A stretch of 8,944 nt of DNA from Candidatus Woesearchaeota archaeon (lineage in GTDB: Archaea > Nanobdellota > Nanobdellia > Woesearchaeales > UBA10200). The stretch is taken from contig JAGVZX010000077.1 of NCBI GenBank assembly GCA_018302185.1, positions 1 through 8,944 of the forward strand, read 5' to 3'. The notes beneath the pieces were generated by a model. That model had not been told where the DNA came from. It was given only the letters and a program-made list of their open reading frames with translations, and searched no databases. The position numbers and the translations under genes are program-made. Of the stretch, positions 1-5,490 are shown piece by piece. Positions within the stretch are counted from its first letter, which is position 1. Every line of letters starts with the position of its first letter.

Positions 1-1232
1 TTTAGCTTGTTAAAGCCTACAACTAGGCCTAAAACAACCAATAGCACGACTAGAACAACTAAGCCAACTTCTAATGCTCTCTTTAAGCTGCTTGCGCTTG
101 CTGGGCTCTTTCCGTCCTGAACATTTGCTTTCAATACAAGCTCTTTTAGAGTTTGTTCGCCAGATTTAACGCCTAGGCTTAATACTTGCTCTCCAGCTTG
201 TGCATTGTCGTTAGCTGAAACATGTAGGAAGACAGCTTTTGTCTCTCCACCAGCTAGAACAACAACATTGCTTGGGGAAACCTTAACATTTGCCCAGTCG
301 CCTACAGTTGCGCTTAATGAGTAAGTTTTGCTTACGCCGCCTGTGTTTGTCAATGTCAATGGGTAAACTGCGCCAGATGTGCCTTTTACAACATCCTGTG
401 CTTCAGTAGCCAAAGTTATAACTGTCTTTCCAGAATCTACTGGAGCGCTTGGAGCTGAAACTTCAGCTTCACTGCCTAGCACAGATAATGTCATGTCTTT
501 GCTTACTGAGCTGTCACCATCATTAAATGTCACTGAAACAGTAGCTTTGTAATCTCCTGCTTTTGCATTTGATGGAACTCTTAAGAATAGCTCTTCACTT
601 GTAGTCTCTTCTCCATCTTTTAGCTCATCGATGTAGTCAGAAGCTGCTAGTCCCAATGCTGGAACGCTTACAGTTACTTTTAATCCTTCTTCATTTTTCT
701 GTCCGTAGTTCTTTAATCTTACAGTTGTCAATAGGCTTCTTCCAGCTTCAACGCCGAAACTTGGGCTCATAACAACATCCTTAACAACTACTGAATGCCT
801 TGCAGCATCTACTTTTAGCTGATATTCGCTTGTAACTGCTTCATTGTTTCTATCAGTTATTAAAACTCTTAATCTGTATCTGTCCTGATCAAGTCTTTGT
901 GGAAGCTTTAGGCTTAATTTCTTTGTGTATGTAACGCCATCGCTTACATCAAAAACATCTGTAGAATCTGAAACTCTTTCCTTGTCATTGTGCTCATAGC
1001 CTGACAAGAATGCAGTCACTTCAACATCTGAAGCATTTCCTGTTCCCTTTAATAAAACTTTAACATCAAGCTGGTCATTCAGCTCTTGGCTTAGAACAAA
1101 ATTAGTTGCCACGGCTGTGACTGTATCACCATTGACCTTGACTTCTGTGACTGACACAGGTACAGCTGCGTCTACTGCTACTGCAAATATGCTTATCAAC
1201 AGCGCAAACATAACAAATAGTGCTTTCTTCAT
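1..1232 (-). CDS. Putative S-layer-type surface protein, signal peptide plus Ig-like domains plus C-terminal membrane helix (partial, 3' end outside window)
   Basis: The frame is open for 410 codons from ATG 1232 to the left edge and no stop is seen, so the C-terminus is missing. Residues 1-22 form a signal peptide (MKKA, hydrophobic core, then VDA-A). Residues about 25-370 are beta-rich with Ig-like character: one unit near 60-143, one near 145-252 (key stretch LKVTVSVPALGL), and one near 268-370 resembling NEW3/CARDB-type domains (LTLTNTGG, VSPSNVVVLAGGETK). Residues about 386-407 are a Leu/Val membrane helix followed by NKLK, so the protein probably ends soon after with a short cytoplasmic tail. 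There is an N-A-S glycosylation sequon at residue 66. Cysteine is absent, in contrast to the right-hand operon. This layout is typical of archaeal envelope or S-layer proteins; the S-layer role is inferred. The start is supported by a G6 run 8 bases upstream and a promoter 55-70 bases upstream. Confidence 0.88.
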   Translation of the reverse strand, partial: MKKALFVMFALLISIFAVAVDAAVPVSVTEVKVNGDTVTAVATNFVLSQELNDQLDVKVLLKGTGNASDVEVTAFLSGYEHNDKERVSDSTDVFDVSDGVTYTKKLSLKLPQRLDQDRYRLRVLITDRNNEAVTSEYQLKVDAARHSVVVKDVVMSPSFGVEAGRSLLTTVRLKNYGQKNEEGLKVTVSVPALGLAASDYIDELKDGEETTSEELFLRVPSNAKAGDYKATVSVTFNDGDSSVSKDMTLSVLGSEAEVSAPSAPVDSGKTVITLATEAQDVVKGTSGAVYPLTLTNTGGVSKTYSLSATVGDWANVKVSPSNVVVLAGGETKAVFLHVSANDNAQAGEQVLSLGVKSGEQTLKELVLKANVQDGKSPASASSLKRALEVGLVVLVVLLVVLGLVVGFNKL

Positions 1233-1240
1233 TTTCAATT

Positions 1241-1246
1241 CCCCCC
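1241..1246 (-). promoter_or_regulatory. G-rich ribosome binding site of the large surface protein gene
   Basis: On the minus strand a run of six G, then AATTGAAA, leads into ATG 1232. The 8-base spacing suits pairing with the 16S 3' end, partly through G-U pairs. The small surface protein gene at 1812 has the same arrangement. Confidence 0.6.
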
Positions 1247-1285
1247 TTATAGGTTTTTTATTAATATTGTCGTGTAATCCGCTCT

Positions 1286-1302
1286 TATATATAAAGGTTT
1301 CG
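1286..1302 (-). promoter_or_regulatory. Archaeal BRE/TATA promoter of the large surface protein gene
   Basis: Read on the minus strand, CGAAACC (1302..1296, BRE-like) is followed by TTTATATATA (1295..1286). Initiation would be expected about 25 bases downstream, near 1265, leaving a leader of about 30 bases that contains the G6 ribosome binding site. It lies between the stop of the upstream gene (1384) and ATG 1232, so the large gene can be transcribed on its own. Confidence 0.75.
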
Positions 1303-1383
1303 TTTTTTAGCATACAAGAGTAGTTACACTTGATGACTATGATAAAGTTAATTTATGTTGTCTGGCATGTGTATATAATATAC

Positions 1384-1812
1384 TCATGTCAAAGTTACAG
1401 TCCTGTATCTTACTTTCCTGAAGTTCTCATTGCTTAGTGTAAGCTTGACATCATATTCGCCGCTTGGAACATCATCAAATAGTTCCAATAAAACCTTTCT
1501 TGTGGTGCCTGAGTCTGAGTCAACATCAAATGGACCAAGGCTTCTTTGGACACCAAGCTCTGGAATAGCAACTGTAAGCTTTACATCTTTCAGATCAAAA
1601 GTGCCTAGATTGTCAAGGTCAACGCCAGCGACAACATCTTGGACTAATTTTTCATTAGAAACAGAAAGTTCCTGATCGACAAAAACATGATTGAACCTTA
1701 AGTCAGAAGCTCTTTGTGCTTCCTGAGTTTCAGCGTTTGTCAAAGAAACCAATGCAGCTATAGATAGCATCATAGCAAAGACAAGCGTCAGTACAAGCAA
1801 TAATTTTCTCAT
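1384..1812 (-). CDS. Small secreted single-Ig-domain protein, paralogue of a domain in the neighbouring surface protein
   Basis: Encodes 142 residues from ATG 1812. A further in-frame ATG at 1845 would add MILCFIWGEFK before the signal peptide and place the G6 ribosome binding site inside the gene, so 1812 is preferred. Residues 1-27 are a signal peptide (MRKLLLVLTLVFAMM, ending SLTNA-E). Residues about 59-142 match the Ig-like unit at about 168-252 of the large protein encoded downstream: VKLTVAIPELGV against LKVTVSVPALGL, then a D/E-rich stretch, then VPSGEYDVKLTLS against AKAGDYKATVSVT. It has no membrane helix, no sorting motif and no cysteine, so it should be released or held by other surface proteins. 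It is probably an accessory envelope protein; no specific function is visible. Confidence 0.87.
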   Translation of the reverse strand: MRKLLLVLTLVFAMMLSIAALVSLTNAETQEAQRASDLRFNHVFVDQELSVSNEKLVQDVVAGVDLDNLGTFDLKDVKLTVAIPELGVQRSLGPFDVDSDSGTTRKVLLELFDDVPSGEYDVKLTLSNENFRKVRYRTVTLT

Positions 1813-1820
1813 TTTAAATT

Positions 1821-1826
1821 CCCCCC
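1821..1826 (-). promoter_or_regulatory. G-rich ribosome binding site of the small surface protein gene
   Basis: The minus strand reads GGGGGG-AATTTAAA-ATG, one base different in the spacer from the leader of the large surface protein gene. The 8-base spacing points to ATG 1812 as the start rather than ATG 1845. Confidence 0.6.
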
Positions 1827-1881
1827 AAATAAAACATAAAATCAAATTTATTTTGACTTTACTCTGGAGTAGTCATAGTTA

Positions 1882-1897
1882 TATTTAAAGGTTTTGG
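1882..1897 (-). promoter_or_regulatory. Archaeal BRE/TATA promoter of the small surface protein gene
   Basis: The minus strand reads CCAAAACC (1897..1890) followed by TTTAAATA (1889..1882). Initiation is expected near 1860, giving a leader of about 45-50 bases. It faces away from the MNT/HEPN promoter about 40 bases further right, so the gap works as a divergent control region. Confidence 0.65.
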
Positions 1898-1916
1898 AAA
1901 AATAAAGAAAAAAATA

Positions 1917-1957
1917 TGCAATTGCAGGAAAAAGCTTTTATATTCTATTGCAAATAG
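1917..1957 (+). repeat. Short palindromes flanking the MNT/HEPN TATA box (candidate operator)
   Basis: A perfect 10-base palindrome, TGCAATTGCA (1917..1926), sits just upstream of the BRE. A second inverted repeat, CTATT-gca-AATAG (1945..1957), sits just downstream of the TATA box. Both contain ATTGCA. Placement on both sides of the TATA box would suit a repressor, possibly the MNT/HEPN complex itself, but the repeats are short in AT-rich DNA. Confidence 0.35.
1928..1944 (+). promoter_or_regulatory. Archaeal BRE/TATA promoter of the MNT/HEPN pair
   Basis: GGAAAAAGC (1928..1936 region, BRE-like) is followed by TTTTATAT (1937..1944). Initiation about 26 bases from the TATA centre falls at about 1966-1968, right in front of ATG 1969. 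This predicts a leaderless message and rules out the upstream TTG at 1948, which would lie outside the transcript. Confidence 0.72.
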
Positions 1958-1968
1958 ATATAACTGAA

Positions 1969-2370
1969 ATGGAACTAGACTTAAATGCAACAGTAAAAAA
2001 TATCAAGAAGCTTGATACTAAGAAAAAAGTAAAGTTTATCGCATTGTTCGGAAGCTATGCCAAAGGAAATGCCACTAAACATTCTGATATAGACATAGCT
2101 ATATATTATGACGGAGATGAAAAAGAAAGGTTTAATTTTCAAATCCTTGTTTCTGGAAGCTTAGGAGATAAATATGATATCCATACATTTCAGGAGCTGC
2201 CATTATATGTCAAGCAGGAGATATTCAAATACGGCAAATTTGTATATGGCGAGCATTCAAAGGAAATGTATAGCACTAATTTTCTTGTAATTAAAGAGTT
2301 TGAAAACTTTCGAAGATTTCTTGATATGTATTATGCCAAATTAGAAGGTGAGCAAGCTGCAAAAATCTGA
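1969..2370 (+). CDS. mntA: MNT-family nucleotidyltransferase, probable MntA antitoxin
   Basis: Encodes 133 residues from ATG 1969. The minimal nucleotidyltransferase motif GS-x10-DxD is intact: FGSYAKG at residues 27-33 and SDIDIAI at 39-45, with metal-binding D40 and D42. D70 in KYDIHTF is the likely third carboxylate. Small MNT proteins paired with HEPN toxins transfer AMP from ATP to a tyrosine next to the HEPN catalytic motif and so silence the toxin (type VII toxin-antitoxin, MntA-HepT). Here the partner HEPN gene follows with a 23-base overlap. An in-frame TTG at 1948 would add seven residues but lies between the TATA box and the predicted transcription start. Antitoxin activity is inferred from family and context. 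Confidence 0.9.
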   Translation: MELDLNATVKNIKKLDTKKKVKFIALFGSYAKGNATKHSDIDIAIYYDGDEKERFNFQILVSGSLGDKYDIHTFQELPLYVKQEIFKYGKFVYGEHSKEMYSTNFLVIKEFENFRRFLDMYYAKLEGEQAAKI

Positions 2371-2785
2371 AAAAGAAAGGATACTTAAAAAGTTTGATGA
2401 CATCCATACTTATCTTAATGAATTAGAAGAAATTCTTCCTGAAGAAGAAGAGTATGCTTCAAATCTAGTCAAGAAAAGAGCTTGCCAAAAAACAATTGAA
2501 TTAGCTATAGAAAGCCTGATTGACATCTGTTTTATGGTAATCACATCTGAAAAGCTTGGAGTTGTTGAAGATGAAGAGCATATATTTAATATTCTTGCAA
2601 CTAAGAAAGTTTTAACACCAAAACTTGCAATCAGACTAAAATCCATGAAAGGCTTTAGAAATATACTTGTACATAGGTATGGGGATGTAAATGACGAGCT
2701 TACTTATGACTTTTTGACCCATAACTTAGAGGACTTTTCGGATTTCGAACAGCAGATACTCAAATTCATAGCCAATGGAAAATAG
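2348..2785 (+). CDS. hepT: HEPN-domain RNase toxin (HepT/DUF86 family)
   Basis: Encodes 145 residues from GTG 2348, inside the end of the MNT gene; no other start is available before the middle of the protein. It is all-helical and charged. The HEPN catalytic motif R-x4-H-x-Y is intact at residues 104-111 (RNILVHRY): R104 and H109 are the predicted RNase residues, and Y111 is the tyrosine that MntA-type partners AMPylate. Length and motif fit the HepT/DUF86 family, whose studied members cleave RNA (tRNA in one case) and form a complex with MntA. The 23-base overlap implies translational coupling. GGTGAG at the start codon itself resembles a Shine-Dalgarno sequence, so the exact start is less certain. 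Nothing suggests inactivation. Confidence 0.91.
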   Translation: MSKLQKSEKERILKKFDDIHTYLNELEEILPEEEEYASNLVKKRACQKTIELAIESLIDICFMVITSEKLGVVEDEEHIFNILATKKVLTPKLAIRLKSMKGFRNILVHRYGDVNDELTYDFLTHNLEDFSDFEQQILKFIANGK

Positions 2786-2795
2786 GCTAATATTG

Positions 2796-2813
2796 GGAAA
2801 AAGCTTTATATAT
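2796..2813 (+). promoter_or_regulatory. Strong archaeal BRE/TATA promoter of the cysteine-rich protein operon
   Basis: GGAAAAAGC (2796..2804) is followed directly by TTTATATAT (2805..2813), the best promoter match in the window. Initiation is expected near 2834. It begins only 11 bases after the HEPN stop codon and is the last clear promoter before the right edge, so the genes from 2956 on are probably one operon. Confidence 0.78.
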
Positions 2814-2832
2814 CTAGCAGTTTTATAGCTAG
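2814..2832 (+). repeat. Inverted repeat between TATA box and predicted transcription start
   Basis: CTAGC (2814..2818) and GCTAG (2828..2832) are perfect 5-base arms around a 9-base spacer. They fill the space between the TATA box and the expected start near 2834, a common position for archaeal repressors that block polymerase recruitment. The arms are short, so this is a candidate only. Confidence 0.3.
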
Positions 2833-2864
2833 TTAAAGTGATAAGAGAGAAAAAAGAGGTAAAA

Positions 2865-2975
2865 ATGTGTAGGTGTGTATATAATAGTCTAACTATTTCT
2901 AATAATAATTCTAATAACACGTATTCTTTATCAATAAAATCTATCAATCAAGGTGATGCTTTTGGGAAAGCATGA
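2865..2975 (+). CDS. Possible 36-codon leader ORF overlapping the next gene
   Basis: ATG 2865 is preceded by AGAGGT (2855..2860) at 4-base spacing, the clearest Shine-Dalgarno signal in this leader and similar to GAGGGT before the DUF1554-like gene at 7650. The 36-residue product (MCRCVYNSLTIS, then an Asn/Ser-rich middle, ending DAFGKA) has no recognisable domain or membrane helix. Its stop at 2973..2975 lies past the start of the next gene, so ribosomes ending here could restart on it. It may be a leader peptide controlling the operon or a chance ORF. Confidence 0.35.
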   Translation: MCRCVYNSLTISNNNSNNTYSLSIKSINQGDAFGKA

Positions 2976-3786
2976 TGATTTTGTATTTGAAGGAGTGAAG
3001 GCAAGCAATAAGCCTGTGAAAAAGCTAGTGCTTAATTCTGATGCTAGGAAAAATGATGCTAAAAAAAGCCAGACAGCTTTTGGAATGCATAAAGAGCATC
3101 ATAAAAGCTTGACTAAGTATGTTATGGTATTTGTTGCAATCTTGCTTGTGGTGAGCATAGTTGGGTTTAATTATAGCAAGGTAAATAATAATAACAGTTT
3201 TAGTCCGGACAAATCGAAAGTTTTAAGCAGCGATCAACAAGCGCCTGCGCAAGCTGCAAATGATCCTTGCTCTGGATTGCAAGGTATTGATAAAGAGCAA
3301 TGCACCAAGCTTAATCTGATCAATCAAGCAATATTAAGCAATGATATCTCATTATGTAAAAAAGATTCAAGCTGTGAAGATGCTTTCTATTTTCAGGCAG
3401 CGCAAGGCAAAGGTGAATTAGAGTCATGTAATAATATCAAAGATGAAAATGCTAAAAAATCATGCACAGATACTGTAAATGAGCAGTTAAATGCAGCAGA
3501 TCCAGAGAGAAGAGTGAGACAGGAAGTTAGCGAAAAAAAACGAGCTCCAGATGATGTTGACCTTAAAAGCTGCGACGGCTTAACAGGATTTGAAATGACA
3601 AAATGCGTGGATAATATAGTGATCGCAAAAACCCTTGCAGAAAATGACCTGAGCTACTGCCAGCTTGCAGCAGATATAAAATTTTGCCACGGATACTATT
3701 ATAAGCAGCAAGCAATTGCATTTGGAAACAAGCAGTTCTGCGAGAAGATAGAGCATGCAGGATTAAGAAAGGAGTGCGAAGGATGA
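2956..3786 (+). CDS. Membrane-anchored protein with two copies of an unrecognised six-cysteine domain
   Basis: About 276 residues. GTG 2953, ATG 2956 and TTG 2962 are all possible starts. AGGTGA at 2951..2956 is the only Shine-Dalgarno-like sequence and is best spaced for TTG 2962; ATG 2956 is taken as the conventional choice. Counting from ATG 2956, residues 1-54 are basic and cytoplasmic, 55-73 are a membrane helix (YVMVFVAILLVV), about 74-104 are an Asn/Ser/Gln linker, and the rest is extracellular. Cysteines at 105, 116, 134, 140, 158 and 170 recur at 206, 217, 235, 244, 262 and 274, so the domain is duplicated with nearly identical spacing. The copies share the order C-S/D-GL, a C after ten residues, D-I/L-S-x-C, and E/K-x-C-x-x-I. 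A basic linker separates them. The domain was not recognised; a disulfide-bonded helical module is likely. The stop overlaps the next start as ATGA. Confidence 0.82.
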   Translation: MLLGKHDDFVFEGVKASNKPVKKLVLNSDARKNDAKKSQTAFGMHKEHHKSLTKYVMVFVAILLVVSIVGFNYSKVNNNNSFSPDKSKVLSSDQQAPAQAANDPCSGLQGIDKEQCTKLNLINQAILSNDISLCKKDSSCEDAFYFQAAQGKGELESCNNIKDENAKKSCTDTVNEQLNAADPERRVRQEVSEKKRAPDDVDLKSCDGLTGFEMTKCVDNIVIAKTLAENDLSYCQLAADIKFCHGYYYKQQAIAFGNKQFCEKIEHAGLRKECEG

Positions 3787-5423
3787 TGAAATTTAATAGA
3801 TTAAACAAGCACGTCTTCTTCTTTATAATTGCTATAATCTTATTTTTGTTATTAATTAACCTCTCTTTAGCTTTACCTTCTCAGGCTGCATGCACACAGA
3901 CTGAAAAGTTTAAGATCATCACAAGCTATTATGTCGATAATTCTCATGATATTACAGGTTCTGAATTAGTCCTTCAGAAACCGGAATTCGTTAATTTTGT
4001 GAGGTCTAATTACTGCGGCAAAAGACAAGAGGGTACGACGTCTGGCGGAGTTTGGAGACGTTCATTAATATTGTATAAAGATGGCAAAGAAATCACAAGA
4101 CAAGAATCAGATTATAAATATGGAAGAGCAAATTTAGATGCACAGTGCGGAGATATAGAATATAAGTTTGATAATATTTTAGCAGATAAGATAGTTTCCA
4201 GCATGACCTGCCAGGGTAAGTATTGTGCAACCTCAAGAACAGGTCTTAGGTATTATACCTCTTACAAGCCGAAGCAGATAGAGTCAACTGAATTTAGCAT
4301 AGGCTTTCTTGACAAGCAAGGCAGTCCAAGCCTTACTGAGATTTATTATCGTTCTGTCCAGCCTCCAAATTTTGAGGATAGGACCGTGTCCAGCAAAGGT
4401 GTCACTGTAGGTTCAACTTCATATTCAACAAATAATCCAAAGGTGGCAAACTGGGGATATAGTGTCTGCTTGGATACTGATAGAAACAGAAAATGCGATT
4501 ATGAAGAGCTCTGCTGCCCGACAAAAAACCAATGCGACAGAAAAGACAATGACTGCGACGGCAAAAAAGATGAAGCTGATGAACTAGGAGATGCGCCTTT
4601 GAACACTAAGCAGGCAGGAATCTGCGCAGGCTCGAAGAAAGTGTGCTTATATGCGACTAAGCCTGCATGGTATACAGGCCCTGCTTATGAAGATTCTTAT
4701 CAAAATATCCCAGGATATTCTACCACTGATAGTACATGTGACGGAAAAGATAATGACTGTGACGGAAAGGTTGATGAAGATGGGATAATAGACCAAGATG
4801 GCGATGGATATACCGCGCCTAACTCATGCTCAGGCTCAAAAGATGATTGTAATGATGAATCCATACAAACTTATGATAATAATTGCAATGGAAAGATAGA
4901 TGAAGCATGCTTTGGTAATGGTAATTCATGTACAAAGAATAATGAATATCGGTGCAAAGATGGATTTTGCAACAGCTTAATGAGATGCGGTAAAATATAT
5001 GACAGCAGTCCCTGCAAACAATCTTCTGATTGCTATTCTGATTTCTGCAACAGCGTAGGTAATTGCGGCAAATCACAGGATGGGACATGGTCTTCTTGCA
5101 AACAAAATTCTGACTGCAGTTCAGGCTTCTGCAACAGTTTAGGCAGCTGCGGCAAAATATATGACAGCAGTCCCTGCAAACAAGCTCTTGATTGCAAGTC
5201 CGGATACTGCAATTCATTTGGCATATGCGGCAAGTATAACAACGGCATACAGTGCAAAAGCAATGCTGACTGCAATTCTGATTTCTGCAATAGCTTTGGG
5301 AACTGCGGAAAAAAATCTGATGGTGCTCAATGCAAGGCGAATACGGACTGCAATTCTGATTTCTGTAACAGCTTAGGCAATTGCGGCAAAATATCCGATG
5401 CTTTGGAAATTGCGGAAAATTAA
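3783..5423 (+). CDS. Secreted cysteine-rich protein, MopE-like motifs and 78-base repeats; N-terminal half of a disrupted larger protein
   Basis: Starts at ATG 3783, which overlaps the upstream stop (ATGA); AAAGGAG at 3768..3774 is 8 bases away. A GTG at 3774 falls inside that signal and is rejected. The frame has 546 codons. Residues about 10-28 are a hydrophobic signal segment ending LPSQA-A. Residues 37-225 form an unrecognised domain. VCLDTDRNRKCDYEE (228-242) resembles a calcium loop. MopE-like putative metal-binding motifs follow: CDRKDNDCDG at 251, CDGKDNDCDG at 319, DQDGDGYT at 337 and NNCNGKIDE at 367. Residues 383-534 are repeats with the pattern C-x5-C-x4-C-x5-C, including four units with a 26-residue step. 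The last seven residues before the stop (ALEIAEN) break the pattern, while the next frame resumes it, so this gene and the following one were probably one. Extracellular metal or ligand binding is inferred. Confidence 0.82.
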   Translation: MMKFNRLNKHVFFFIIAIILFLLLINLSLALPSQAACTQTEKFKIITSYYVDNSHDITGSELVLQKPEFVNFVRSNYCGKRQEGTTSGGVWRRSLILYKDGKEITRQESDYKYGRANLDAQCGDIEYKFDNILADKIVSSMTCQGKYCATSRTGLRYYTSYKPKQIESTEFSIGFLDKQGSPSLTEIYYRSVQPPNFEDRTVSSKGVTVGSTSYSTNNPKVANWGYSVCLDTDRNRKCDYEELCCPTKNQCDRKDNDCDGKKDEADELGDAPLNTKQAGICAGSKKVCLYATKPAWYTGPAYEDSYQNIPGYSTTDSTCDGKDNDCDGKVDEDGIIDQDGDGYTAPNSCSGSKDDCNDESIQTYDNNCNGKIDEACFGNGNSCTKNNEYRCKDGFCNSLMRCGKIYDSSPCKQSSDCYSDFCNSVGNCGKSQDGTWSSCKQNSDCSSGFCNSLGSCGKIYDSSPCKQALDCKSGYCNSFGICGKYNNGIQCKSNADCNSDFCNSFGNCGKKSDGAQCKANTDCNSDFCNSLGNCGKISDALEIAEN

Positions 5424-5490
5424 GCAATGGTGCCAAATGCAATAATCCCTCTGATTGTACAAGTGGCAACTGTGTTAATCAAAAATGTGT
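4929..5490 (+). repeat. Tandem array of 78-base coding repeats (four-cysteine units), interrupted by a frame break
   Basis: Unit starts (first Cys codon) lie at 5013, 5097, 5175, 5253 and 5331. After a first step of 84 bases the period is 78 bases, which is 26 codons. A more divergent unit precedes (from about 4929) and another follows the break (5438..5488). A perfect 29-base direct repeat occurs at 4992..5020 and 5154..5182, showing recent unit exchange. The consensus is C-K-x3-D-C-x-S-x-F-C-N-S-x-G-x-C-G-K. Such arrays lose or gain units easily by recombination and are hard to assemble. Confidence 0.85.

Noticed and set aside
1368..1380. The 13-mer TGTGTATATAATA found here and at 2874..2886
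   Set aside because: It is low-complexity AT-rich sequence in unrelated contexts (downstream of a stop and inside a leader), probably chance. As a TATA box, the copy at 2874 lacks a BRE and is weaker than 2805..2813.
1371..1383. GTATAT-A-ATATAC palindrome just after the stop at 1384, as a terminator
   Set aside because: The stem would be only A-T and G-C weak pairs with almost no loop and no following T-run on the minus strand.
1117..1675. Plus-strand open frames (1117..1323 and 1430..1675) opposite the two surface protein genes
   Set aside because: The minus-strand products have signal peptides, promoters and mutual homology; the plus-strand frames have none of these.
1948..1950. TTG as start of the MNT gene
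   Set aside because: It lies between the TATA box and the expected transcription start, whereas ATG 1969 sits exactly where a leaderless message would begin.
5381..5423. Programmed -1 frameshift joining the two halves of the cysteine-rich protein
   Set aside because: No X-XXY-YYZ slippery heptamer exists in the overlap, and a slip would still leave a repeat unit short by most of its length. A deletion explains both the frame change and the missing residues.
4819..5469. Open minus-strand frame of 216 codons, Cys/His/Tyr-rich, opposite the repeat array
   Set aside because: It is antisense to a frame with clear repeat periodicity and family motifs. Its own repetition only mirrors the 78-base units, and it has no promoter, signal peptide or Shine-Dalgarno site.
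4929..5490. CRISPR array
   Set aside because: The repeats are 78-base coding units in phase with codons and degenerate at third positions, with no unique spacers between short identical repeats.
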